Source of the DNA: Muricea muricata
Taxonomy: Eukaryota > Cnidaria > Anthozoa > Malacalcyonacea > Plexauridae
Assembly: GCA_963855995.1 (NCBI GenBank)
Contig: OY979717.1
Location: forward strand, 65,915,855-65,979,854
Direction: 5' to 3'
DNA: 64,000 nt
In this document: positions 1 through 10,604 of the stretch, piece by piece
Numbering within the stretch: position 1 is the first letter of the stretch
How the letters are laid out: the number at the start of each line of letters is the position of its first letter
The notes under the pieces: model-generated
Seen by the model: only the letters and a program-made list of their open reading frames with translations
Database searches by the model: none
What the model was told of the DNA's origin: nothing
Position numbers and translations under genes: made by a program

Positions 1-1
1 C

Positions 2-1969
2 GAAAACAAGCGTGACGGGAAGCACCCATCTTTAATCGGCCCTGTCCTACTCCACGAAAGGAAAACAGAAGAAACATATTCCACTTTCAGTGCAACACTG
101 AGAACACTTGAACCAGGTTTGCGGGAATTATTGGCATTTGGTACGGACGACGAACAGGCCCTCATATCAGGATTTCGTAACAATTTCGAAAGAGCTATAA
201 ACCTGCTGTGCGAACTGCATTTGCGAAAAAATGTCGAGAAGAAGCTGCAAGAGTTGCAATTCCCGAAAACAAGCAAGAACGAAATTGTTGCCGACATTTT
301 TGGAAGAAAAAGAGGGGATATTTTAGAAAGTGGCCTGACAGATGCTAAGAGCGATGAGGCATTCGATGCAATGCTTGGCAATCTTGAGGAAAGATGGTCT
401 TCAATGCACGCCAAAGGTAAAGCGTTCTTCACATGGTTTCAGACCAGAAAACGCAAAGATTTCCTCAACTCAGTGATAAGACCAGTCCGCCAAAGAGCAG
501 GTCTCGGATCCCCTCCTGATCGTTTTACAACAAACCGGTCTGAACAGACAAATCGATGTATCCAAGAGTTCGTCAAATCAGAATGTAAAGGAAAGAGAGT
601 CGACGAATTTATGTTTTGTGTGGCTTTGTCCAAACTAATCAATCAGCAAAAACAAGCGATTGAATTAGCTATTCTTGGCCTCGGTGAATATAAACTCCGG
701 GACAAATTCAAACATCTCGGGGTTTCAAGTCAGGATTGGGAAGGCATGCGAGATGAGCAAAAGAAGAAAGTGTTGGATCGCCTACACAAGGTATCCATGG
801 ATGAAGCAACTTCAAGTACAGCCAAGATATCGAAGATCGTCCGCAGAAATGACAACACGATCATGGATCAGCTATTTGAGAGCGGTGTCGATTGGATTCC
901 ACGGGAAATTCTATCTAGCGTTGTAGACAAAGCTATGGTCTTGGTCAATAAAGAAGGAGCCGTATCCCTTCATGGTGATGATACGATGGTAGTAGAGTCT
1001 GCTTCCAATCCACGTAAGCCACATGTTGTGAATCTCTATCCAAACGGAAAAGCAGAGTGCGACTGCGCTGGTTTTTCATCCTCATCTGTATGTGCACACT
1101 CAGTTGCTGCTTGTGTTATGAAAAAACGAGTCCCAGGATTCTGTAAGTGGCTTTCGTCAACTAAACGCAACATCGGAGGAATGAACTTTTCCAAAGCCAT
1201 AACGTTTGGCATGCCAAAGGGTCGAGGAAGAAAAGGGGAGAAAGCACCGAGGAAGGTGGGAAGAGGCAAAGCCAGTGATATCCCAACGACGGTCCTGGCT
1301 CGCGTTAGCGACAAGCCAAATTACCAAATGCCCCAGACCAGTCAAGACGAAAATCGACAAGTCGGACGGAGCCGTTCGCAAGATGAATCTTTTGTGGTGT
1401 CCTTACCCATGCAATCAGCCCAGCGTATGCCACAACCGCAGCACCAACAAAATCGGTTTCCAGGCCTGCCTGCAACAAATGTTACACAACCAGCAGCAAG
1501 TGCTTCGTGCGCCTATCATCCACCAGTGCCTCGATTCACAACAGCATCTGTCTTACCATCTACATCATCGCCAGCAATGCAAAGTAACCCAATTAATATC
1601 CAAGCAATGCCGTCCACTCCTAGTTTTCCATCTGCAATTCCCGGCCAATTTATGCTCTACCTCCTTCAGTTTTGCCCTGGACAAACCTCCACGTGCTTTG
1701 GCTGTGGAAATCCACTAAAACACGGTACTGCTATTCCTGACGCTCCGAATGATTTGGTCGTTGTTTCGAAGATGCCCAGAGAATGGATGTTCCAAGGGAG
1801 AACGTACAGCAAAATTTCCAACGTTTATTTTCATTGCGCTACAGCATGCATTCTACGAAAACAGCCAAATTTTGTGGTGAGTTCTTGCTTTGTCGCTCCA
1901 CAGATTGAGCCTTACCTTCTACCACTTCATCGAGATTACATTCGAATGAACTTGGGTATTCACTGTTAA
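2..1969 (+). CDS. MULE-type transposase with SWIM zinc finger, C-terminal part (cut by window start)
   Basis: The reading frame is open from base 2 to a TAA at 1967-1969 (655 codons), so the N-terminus lies outside the window. The first ~60 residues (a GPVLLH motif, then a FGTDDEQAL motif) look like the end of a MULE transposase catalytic domain, where a GTDGE-like motif is usual. Around codon 350 there is a SWIM zinc finger with the CxC...CxH pattern (ECDCAG...VCAHS). A Gln/Pro/Ser-rich linker follows, then a second Cys/His cluster near the C-terminus (CFGCG, FHCATAC). This is the expected order for MULE-related proteins, which act in the nucleus on element ends. The frame is intact, so the element may be young or the protein domesticated. 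No terminal repeat was recognised downstream. An alternative is a host SWIM-domain protein of MULE origin. Confidence 0.75.
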   Translation, partial: ENKRDGKHPSLIGPVLLHERKTEETYSTFSATLRTLEPGLRELLAFGTDDEQALISGFRNNFERAINLLCELHLRKNVEKKLQELQFPKTSKNEIVADIFGRKRGDILESGLTDAKSDEAFDAMLGNLEERWSSMHAKGKAFFTWFQTRKRKDFLNSVIRPVRQRAGLGSPPDRFTTNRSEQTNRCIQEFVKSECKGKRVDEFMFCVALSKLINQQKQAIELAILGLGEYKLRDKFKHLGVSSQDWEGMRDEQKKKVLDRLHKVSMDEATSSTAKISKIVRRNDNTIMDQLFESGVDWIPREILSSVVDKAMVLVNKEGAVSLHGDDTMVVESASNPRKPHVVNLYPNGKAECDCAGFSSSSVCAHSVAACVMKKRVPGFCKWLSSTKRNIGGMNFSKAITFGMPKGRGRKGEKAPRKVGRGKASDIPTTVLARVSDKPNYQMPQTSQDENRQVGRSRSQDESFVVSLPMQSAQRMPQPQHQQNRFPGLPATNVTQPAASASCAYHPPVPRFTTASVLPSTSSPAMQSNPINIQAMPSTPSFPSAIPGQFMLYLLQFCPGQTSTCFGCGNPLKHGTAIPDAPNDLVVVSKMPREWMFQGRTYSKISNVYFHCATACILRKQPNFVVSSCFVAPQIEPYLLPLHRDYIRMNLGIHC

Positions 1970-2624
1970 TATGAAATATTAAGTTAACAACGCGTACTTT
2001 ATAACGCGAAAGTGCACAAAACTGCATATTACTGTTTTTGAGTCCACTGAACAAAATCGTTTATCGTAAGACGTTGTGAGCGCATATATCAAGTTTATAT
2101 ATAATGCATCCTGCTCATATGATATTATAACTGTTCTGATACGCGTCTCCGTAAGCTACAATCATCAATATTATCCTTGAAACCCGAGAAATATACATGA
2201 TGCTTGATCCCGGATTATTGAACCCCAACTCTTAATAGCCACTCAAAGTTGAATGCTCAAACACGTGACACGCTCATCCTAATAAAAGAACGAGCCTTCT
2301 AGAAAACTGCAAACAAAGCTTAAATTGGCAGCAACGTTGAACCTGAAAGGAAATAGTTCCAACAATAATGAGCATGATATGATTGTAGCTTATGAGAACC
2401 ATAGCTGGAAGTTACCAAATAAATGATAAAGCTTAATTTCATATTATTTTTTGCTACGTTAAGAGCATAATTGTGTTAGCGGTTGGACGCTGGTGAAACT
2501 TTTTATATGATTAGATATAAAGATATCGATATCCGTTATGATTATATGATATCCTGATATGTGGTTAAATAGATACGCTACTATACGATAGAACGCTGTA
2601 ATATGAACGTAGATATATTTATGC
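1970..2624. other. AT-rich intergenic stretch
   Basis: No coding sequence, RNA gene or clear repeat was seen. It lies between the MULE-like gene and the minisatellite. Confidence 0.5.
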
Positions 2625-2797
2625 TCCCATAAAGTGGGAAAGACGGAGTCTGTTTAAAAGTCACCGCCACGTCTGGGGAAACACTTTACAGACGGACTCC
2701 GTGTTTTCCACTTTATGCCCCCATAAAGTGGAAAAGACGGAGTCTGTTTAAAAATCACCGCCACGTCTGGGGAAACACTTTACAGACGGACTCCGTA
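2625..2797. repeat. 95-bp direct duplication next to minisatellite
   Basis: A segment starting CCCATAAAGTGG and running through GTCACCGCCACGTCTGG to ACGGACTCCGT occurs at 2625-2719 and again from 2720, with a few substitutions. The second copy runs straight into the ACTCCGT minisatellite, and both copies contain the same heptamer near their ends, so the array probably grew from this unit. Confidence 0.8.
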
Positions 2798-3098
2798 CTC
2801 CGTACTCCGCCCTCCGTACTCCGTCTTGACTCCGTACTCCGTGACTCCGTACTCCGTACTCCGTGACTCCGTACTCCGTGACTCCGTACTCCGTGACTCC
2901 GTACTCCGTGACTCCGTACTCCGTGACTCCGTACTCCGTGACTCCGTACTCCGTACTCCGTGACTCCGTACTCCGTGACTCCGTACTCCGTGACTCCGTA
3001 CTCCGTGACTCCGTACTCCGTGACTCCGTACTCCGTGACTCCGTACTCCGTGACTCCGTACTCCGTGACTCCGTACTCCGTACTCCGCACTCCGTCTT
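2796..3098. repeat. 15-bp minisatellite, unit ACTCCGTGACTCCGT
   Basis: About 300 bp of ACTCCGT heptamers joined directly or by a G (GACTCCGTACTCCGT register). Because the unit is 15 bp and has no stops, long reading frames appear on both strands (TEYGV and SRSTE repeats on minus, VTPYS on plus). These are by-products of the repeat, not proteins. Confidence 0.9.
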
Positions 3099-3856
3099 TT
3101 CCACCATGCCTACTCGCATGCATGTTTGCAGACTTTGCTCCAATGTTGCACAAGCTAGCAAGCAGGTGCATGTTGCATTCTATGTACAGTGTATGCAAAA
3201 GTATGCCAAAGTTTACCATTATGTTAACTTTAAAGTAAACATATAGTTTAAATTCAAATAAAAAAATTTCGGTCATTAAACTGTGGATTGTTCAGTTAAT
3301 TCTACCCACATTTCACACACGATTCACACGAACGAAACTTCTGTAGCACCAGTTTTCGATTATATTTTGGTAATGCATATTACATAATTCAGACAATATT
3401 TACTTGATAACCTATCCGTCTTTGAAGTTCGAAAACAGTACGTTGGCTTGAAGTCGTATCTATGTAGTAAATATTACTAACGTATCAGGTATCACACACC
3501 ACACAAATCAAGCGAACAATCGATTTGTACGCGAAGATCTTGCTCCATCGTTTTGTAAATGTTTAATTTAGGATAGCTGTAGGTCACAATAACACCCAAG
3601 AGGCCAAAGCCGGTCAAAAATACATTTTGTAGACAACAAAATCACAACACATTTCACGAGCGAGATTTTCACGAGGAATTCAGCAGAAATTACACAAATA
3701 GTGCTCAAAACTTTCGCAATAATTAGTTGTTTCCAAAAAATGTTGATTCGAAGCGGTTCCAAGCAACGAGACGTTTTATATCGCGAAAAACATGGATTTC
3801 CCTGTAGAGTCTTATAGTTTTTTGCCCGGTTCCCGCGCCATCTTGGATTTATCATA
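3099..3856. other. Non-coding interval
   Basis: No gene or transposon end could be supported. The short open frames have no recognisable domain. Confidence 0.4.
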
Positions 3857-3990
3857 CAGGTCACGCCTCCGATCATAGAATAAGAATGCATAGAAGGGCC
3901 ACTCATGTCGGAACCTTTGAAGTTTTCGTGCACGCGCATGTCGCCTCGCGCATGTTGGCCGCCATTTTGGGGGCGAGTCGATTACTTACA
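3857..3990 (-). repeat. Dispersed repeat, inverted relative to 14612-14745
   Basis: Read on the minus strand, this contains ATCGACTCGCCCCCAAAATG, CATGCGCG, and GAGTGGCCCTTCT followed by TATTCTATG. The same order recurs on the plus strand at 14612-14745. The copies are diverged. It is an old interspersed repeat of unknown class. Confidence 0.6.
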
Positions 3991-4829
3991 AACATAATAA
4001 GAATATATTGGGGTGGCAGTGAATATGGGCCCATATGGCTCAGTTATGGTTTCAAATTTAGAATCTATCATTGAAATGGGAAAATATGAGGTAAGTTATT
4101 GTTTTTGCCTTTGTCATGGCATTATTTGACCGTTTTTAAAGCCGATTTTTTCTATTTTATTGTGTGACTATGAACCCGCCGAAAGCCTGTCCTGCTTACG
4201 CGCGATGTTTTCTAAATAATTTCACTGAGAGGGATTTAATATAACGTATTTCTTTCCATTTCCGTCCTTATCAGATTATTCTTAATATTTAGTATTAATA
4301 TTTACCCTCCCCATCCCATACTTTTACAATAAGTCACTCAGACTCGGCTTTCATGCTATACCATACATGTACTTCATATTTTAGTTTACTGCCTCATTAC
4401 AAACACAGGGACTCTTGTTACAAAATATTGTCCATTTTACATGATACCAATACGATTTCTATTACCTATTTGAGCATTTCCATTACTAGATATTGTTTTT
4501 TACCTTCATGTTTGATAGATTTACTGATTTACATTTAGTCACTGAGCTGACTGAGGCATGACTGTCCGCATGCTATATCATATTACATGGAGACTGCCCC
4601 ATTATGAACAAAGGGACTGTTGTCACAGAATATTATTTCACTTTGCTAGACACCAATATGGTTCCTATTATCTATTACTAAATACTAAACATTGTGCTGA
4701 CACTAATAGTTCAAAGTTCAACAATGACCTTGCTAAAATGTGGACAATATCAAGTTTCTTGATACTTGTAAACTAGTTTATAGTCTCTTGACTGTTTTCA
4801 TAGTGAACTCTGTGGTATGTCAAATTATT
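3991..4829. other. AT-rich interval 3' of the THAP9-like transposase
   Basis: It holds only short frames without domain similarity. It may contain the 3' end of the P-like element, but no terminal inverted repeat was identified. Confidence 0.4.
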
Positions 4830-7450
4830 CTACAGGTGGGTAACCTTAATGTACTTTTTGCTTCTCTTGTTATTGCTCTTGCAGGATAAATTTCGGTTGG
4901 CAAACTTAATGCTGTAGTAAATCCTCAATCGTAAGAATAACTTCAATAGATACTGGAAAGGAAATTCTGGACAGTGCTGAAATGAAACTGGAACATCTTG
5001 TAGCTTCACTAGGATGCTTTTCCCAACCCCAACACTCTTGGTGTACATGGAGAAATCTTTCACAAACAGGTCTTCCAGTTGTATGACATACTGTAAGTAT
5101 GATGTTGCAGGTGCAAGGAGTCCTCCAAAACTTTTCTCTGATTTGTATGCCTTGAAGAAACAAAGCAAGTTCCTGTTGTCCTCAAGTTTCTCTGTGACCA
5201 CAGCTTCTCTGCATGTTGAACACTCGTGAAGTTTAAAACATTTCTGGAGTAAGTATTCGGCCACATAGGCAATTGGATTGTCCTTCAGTAGGTTCTCACT
5301 AACCTCATTCTCACGATAATCTACAGTTCCAATCTCCAAGTGTGGTGCTACTTTTGGTAGAGCAGCCATAGCAGGAACATTACTCTTCCTGGATTTTGCT
5401 TCAGCAAACTGGGCAAGAAGGTTGTCAAAATCATCAGCACAGTTTCCTGTTGATGAATTCAAGAACGAGCTGAAAAATAGCTTTCGGAAGGCACGGGTGA
5501 ACTGGATTGGGGTTGGATTGTCACTATTACCTCCTTGCTGCCGAATGGAACCAAAGAAGTTTTCTATCGGATCGGTGTTTAACCTTCTTGTGAGAAGAAA
5601 TTTAAAGCCGTAGTTCTGATGAAGCTGATCCCAAATCGAAAGAATAGCTTTGATTGTAACCAACCATCCTTTGAGACATTGGATTCTACCAGTGACTTCT
5701 ACATTTCCTTCGAACACTTTCAAATCCTTAATAAAAGTGGATGCTTCCTCCAAGTAACTTTGGTGGGATGAGCTTGTGGTCATGGCACGTTTCAATTTCT
5801 TTGGAGAGTTGATCGTTGACACATTGACACAATCAAACAAAGAATCAAACTTGAACAAAAGTTGAGCAGTTCCCATAGCTGATGATGCAAGTCCCCCAAT
5901 GCTCACATATGTACATAATGATGCTGCTACTGTGTGGCTCAAGATTTGAGAAGCATATTTCACCTTCATTTTGTTAAAGTTGTTTGGTCGAATATGTTTT
6001 TCTGTAAGTTTAGGGGCAGCTCGGATGGCTAGTTCTTTATCTTTGTTGTAGAATTCTATAATATCTTTCCATTAAGCAGTGTAGTTGCCAAACTTGAATA
6101 TATACTTCATTAGGTTGTTACGGACCCTCTTGAGCAGATGTGGTGGATCAAACATCAGGAAGTACTTCTTGTTGTTGTGTATAAACCATGGTCTTTCTGG
6201 AGTAACCCCCAAGTGGTTAGCTAGGCTTTGGAAGTTGCTTCCCATATCAGACATAACAACAACAACGTTGAGACCAATCCCCTCAACTTTGTCAATGGCA
6301 TCTTTCATCAACTCCTCCATTTCCTCCCTCGGACATCCTCCATTGACCAAGGCATAGCCAAGTGGCTGTTTCCACTTTCCAGAGATGCTCCTTAGAAGAA
6401 TAACAAATGCATGATTTGCCACTTTGTTGGTTCGAGTTCCACTTCCAAAATCTTCAAGGCCAACAATCATATCCTTTGTTATGTCATAAAAAAGGTTAGT
6501 TTTAAGGGACAACTCGTCCATGCAAAGTGTGCATAGTTTCTCTAGCTCATTCATGCTATCAACCTTTTTCTTTATTATGTTTAGAGCACCCTGGGAAATT
6601 CCTGTAGCTGATGGCATCCTGGAGATGTAGCGACGGAGAGATGACTTTGTTGGCAATATGAATAACTTAGACAGAATTCTGTAGGCTTTACCACTTGTAT
6701 GATACAAAGATACAGCAATCGATTTCATTTGAGGTGAGTATCTTCTTCCCTTTTTCTTTCTGCTATGCAACTCCAACTGCATCTTAACAAAATGAGCTAG
6801 ATTTTCGGGCAGTTTGCTCAGTGCTTCCTGTATTATTTTCTCCTTCTTCCCTTGACTTGTAGACTTTTTCAGGGCTGCTTGCAAACGACGGATTTTCTGC
6901 CTTTGAGGATGAATTAATTTCCTTTGTTTGCTTTTCCTAGGTGTGTTATGGGACAGACCACTGCTTGTTTGGGAAAAGAAGTCTTGCATTTGACTTTTAT
7001 CATTTAGTCCACTGTTACTGACCTCTTGGAATGAAGAAAGTGGATGCTCTACACAATGAATGAAAGACTATATTCTTATACACTAAAAATATATAATTAT
7101 TAGTATGCTGTCAAGAGTGTGTGCAGTAGTGTACTATCTGTATAGTTTTAGACTTAAACACTGTAGGGGGAGGGGGCAGTTTTCTCACTCTAAAGCCCCC
7201 CCCCCCCCAGACAGCTGCTATGCAGGCTAATTAAAAGAATATTGGGTATAGCTTGCTTGGTATCAAGTACACTTTGTTTCACCAGTACATGTACTTTGAC
7301 GTATCTGCTGGCTATAATGACTATGTATACCTGATGTACTGGTTTCTGGAATGTTACTTTCAGAACTCTTACTTCCAGTTGCTGTTTCATTTGTGTTGGC
7401 AGCTAAAAAAAGTTTTTTTAGAGAATTTGCAGTATCTGTAGTGTAGTATA

Positions 7451-8435
7451 CAGGGTGTATCAAAAAAAAGGTGATCGAATTTTGATGTGCTCTAGGGCGT
7501 TCAATATTTAACATACAGAAATAATTCTTACGTAGTTGGAAAGACCAGGCTTTTAGCTTTTAATTGCCATCGTTTTTATAAAATTTGAAGAAAAATCAAG
7601 CAAATACAAATGCGATAAAAATTGCAGGTCGAAATCGCATTTTTTCACCGTTGGGAGTTTATTGAAAATCTGTTGAAATTTAATCCCATTAGGGAATTAA
7701 ATTTCAAAATTAATTGACCAATTTTAGCTTAGGTAGTAAACTTCTGGCATTTTATTAGTGATGTTAATTGTTTCTCGTGACAGATAAATGATTAAAGCTG
7801 ATGTTACACGAGACGATTTGCAACGACGATTTTTAGCGATACGCTGATGCGCGAAAAATTGATACGTGTAACAGGTCAAGAAAAACGATTTTCGGATATG
7901 GCAACGCGTTGCAAGTTTTTGATCCAGCTTCAAAAACTCGCAACGCAGAATGACGAATTTTCAGCAAGTTGATTCGTGTAACAGGTTCGCCGTCGATTTT
8001 TCGCCCAACGCCTTCCCAGAATGCAATGCTAGAAGTCATTGGACGTAAACAACCAAGATATCGGGTGAATTCGCTAAAAATCGCTAAAAATTGACCTGTG
8101 TAACATGGTGATGTCGAAGTAGCGTTGCGCGAATGACAACACGTATCGCTAAAAATCGTCGTTGCAAATCGTCTCGTGTAACATCAGCTTAATGAAATTT
8201 TCTTTTCTTCTTCGCTGCCCTAATAATGCTCAGAGGTGGAATATGTGATTTCGACCGGCTGTTTTCATTTGATTCGTATTTGCCCAATCTTTGTTCAAAT
8301 TTCACGAAAATGATGACAATCGAAAGCTAAAAGCCTGGTCTTTCCGCCTGCGAAAGAATGCCGGATTTCTGTAGATTGTATAATGAACGCGCTAGAGCAC
8401 TGCAAAGTTCGATTACCTTTTTTTGATACACCCTG
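7451..8435. mobile_element. TA-flanked MITE with long inverted repeats (in transposase intron)
   Basis: It begins CAGGGTGTATCAAAAAAAAG and ends with the inverse (TTTTTTTGATACACCCTG). TA lies on each side (7449-7450 and 8436-8437). The pairing continues inward: TGGAAAGACCAGGCTTTTAG near 7539 pairs with CTAAAAGCCTGGTCTTTCC near 8330. There is no coding capacity. The TA target and end sequence suggest a Tc1/mariner-type non-autonomous element. It is interrupted by the element at 7796-8189. Confidence 0.85.
7796..8189. mobile_element. Nested MITE with ~48-bp TIRs and TAA duplication
   Basis: The ends AGCTGATGTTACACGAGACG and the inverse CGTCTCGTGTAACATCAGCT pair for about 48 bp, through GCAACGACGATTTTTAGCGA. 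A TAA trinucleotide flanks both sides (7793-7795, 8190-8192), the 3-bp target size of PIF/Harbinger-type elements. The inner region has more matches on the GATTCGTGTAACA theme. No open frame. Confidence 0.85.
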
Positions 8436-9068
8436 TATAACTACGAGTTAAAGGTAGAAAATTACTAGAAAAATACTAGCTTTTTTTTAGTCAACTCTAT
8501 TATTTCATGACAATGCACATACCATGTTCATTCCTTTCCACTCTAACCTTCTTGGCTGTAAGAAGGATTTTCATGTAATTAGAGACTTTTTTTAATGTAG
8601 GTTTTTTTAATGTAGGTTTTTCCATAACTAATTACGTGAACTGAAATTAAAATTACCTTGGCTATGAGGTACTGTTTTCTTTTCAATAGCCCTTCTTTTC
8701 ATGCCCACTGTGGCCGGTGGATTCGAAATGTTAAAGAGGGTTGGTTTTGCTTCAGGGTTAAGGCGGTTTTTAAGGTCGTTGCTGAACATTATATCTTCCA
8801 CGTCCTTTTTGCCAAGGTCTTCGCGTCTACAGAGCACCACCCATTCCTTTGATCTGAAAACGCCAAAATACAATTTTATATCAAATTGTAGACAGGTTTA
8901 ATTGCAATTTTTTATCTTTTGAGAATAATAGAACATACCTTTGTTTATCGCGCGGAAAGCGAAAAAAACTAAGCTCTGGATGCGAGTGTTTGCTGTTGGA
9001 ACAATTAACAGCAGAGCAAAACGTACGCCCTCCTCCTTTTCCTTTGGATTTTGCACAGTGTTCGCCAT

Positions 9069-10596
9069 TTAAACGATTTTAAAGCAATGAAAGAAATATG
9101 TCTTTGTAAAGAAGCTGCATGACAACAAGATTGCACGTGGTCAGAAACGGGGACAGGCGGGTGGGGTCTGTGCTTATTAACCAACTTCGTTTTTACTGTG
9201 TAATACAATTAATTGCATTTCATAAATGTCGCCTCCATATAACAATGCTTATCTTTGTTTACTTCGCTCAAAGATACAAATTAATTTTGAAGCATTTGTA
9301 TGTCCTCGTTTAAAGACGACTTTAAATAACAGTTCACAAAGTTTAAATCCAATATTTCGGCCACATCTGTTTGCATGTTGCTAGATTATAAAGTTCAGCA
9401 AACTACAAGTGAAACAAGTTTATTAATTTGATTATATTGAACACAATTAATATACAACATCACAACTACTCAGTAAACACACAGTACATAAAATAATCTT
9501 GTTTTGCTTAATTAATAATCCTTAGAGTTTATTTCCAAAATTATTTAACCCATTAAAACTTCCTTTGACAGGTAGACAATTTTGAAATGGCTCTCAACCT
9601 CGCGAAGCGGCTTGAAGTATGAAGTTTTTTTTAACAATAATTGATTCTGAAATTCGAATGTTTCAAACCCAGGGGAGTGCGTATTTTGAAACGCGAAACT
9701 ATAAATGCTTAGAAGTAATTTTGATGTCTCTGGGAGTTGCTAAAATATGGAAGTTCGCGCGATATTTTGAGCGGCTTAGACTGAAGCAAATTTTCTGAAA
9801 TTTTGTACAGGAATACAAACCCAACAAATCTTCCATCGAACAAGTCAAAATTACTTTTAAGCATTTAAGTTTTGTGCGCAAGGCATATTTGACTTGTCCT
9901 AAGACACAACCCCCCAGCTGGTATTGAAGTTTTAAGTTTCTCATTTTTTCGGTTTGTTCTAGATCATAAGTACCAAAACAATCTATTTTAATAAAAAATC
10001 ATCGTACATTGAGGCGCTTTGCGAAACAGAGAGCGATTTCAGATTTGTCTACTTTTTTTATACACACTGCTCTGACACACTGTATATGTTGTGATCAACC
10101 CTTCATTTTTAGTGAAAATTTATCCATTGTTGAGTAACATAGTTTTCACAAACTGGAGTAATCGTCCGATTTTGTAGTTGTAGCTGTCAGCCTGTGTAGG
10201 GGTTGAATACATTCTATCTTCATATTTGCAAGTTCACAGAGGTCAGTCAACTGAACCAAATCCATGCCATTTATTCACCAGTTTAGAGTCATGAACAAAT
10301 AAGTCCTGCACATGTTGACCCTGTGAATTTCAAATGAAATCGTCAGTTGAACAAATCAATAATCAATTGTTTATATACTAGTCAAAGGCACACTGTATGT
10401 TGACTTGACACTATCACACAATGGATTTTGTAAACTAATTGACTAAAATTATGCACTTATAAGATCCTAACCAAAGCAAAAATCTGATGCAATTTAATGC
10501 CTGAAAGTAAGAGCTATACATGTCATATTATCATAATAAACTAACACAATTATTACAAATTGTATAGATTCTATAGAACATAAATCAATGCATAGT
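9069..10596. other. AT-rich intergenic DNA
   Basis: No gene, RNA or clear transposon end was seen upstream of the THAP9-like gene and before the hAT target site. Confidence 0.4.
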
Positions 10597-10604
10597 TTTG
10601 TGAA

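Larger units (their letters stand above)
4830..9068 (-). pseudogene. P-element/THAP9-like transposase gene, four exons, one in-frame stop
   Basis: Splice junctions join in frame. Exon 1 ends at 8939 (THAP start, CSAVNC, FFRFPRDK). Exon 2 is 8657-8853 (EWVVLC ... NPEAKPTLF). Exon 3 is 7331-7402. Exon 4 is 4830-7048. Exon 4 carries the P-element RNase H-like core: MSDMGSNF, FDPPHLLKRVRNNL, and DPIENFFGSIRQQGG, which holds the catalytic Glu region. P-type transposases cut and paste DNA using the THAP finger to bind their ends. Two defects are visible: a TAA at 6072-6074 inside otherwise continuous exon 4, and a THAP finger whose C-terminal CxxH pair seems deleted between RREDLG and KKDVEDIMF. 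The start is uncertain, because the ATG at 9066-9068 is one base out of frame with the finger. Intron 2 has been enlarged by nested MITEs. It is probably an inactive element rather than a domesticated THAP9. Confidence 0.85.

Noticed and set aside
1206-1718. Plus-strand 170-codon frame inside the MULE-like gene
   Set aside because: Overlaps the SWIM-protein frame in a different phase with no domain; a shadow.
2748-3276. Long open frames on both strands with TEYGV, VTPYS or SRSTE repeats
   Set aside because: They are produced by a stop-free 15-bp minisatellite; flanks show no gene structure.
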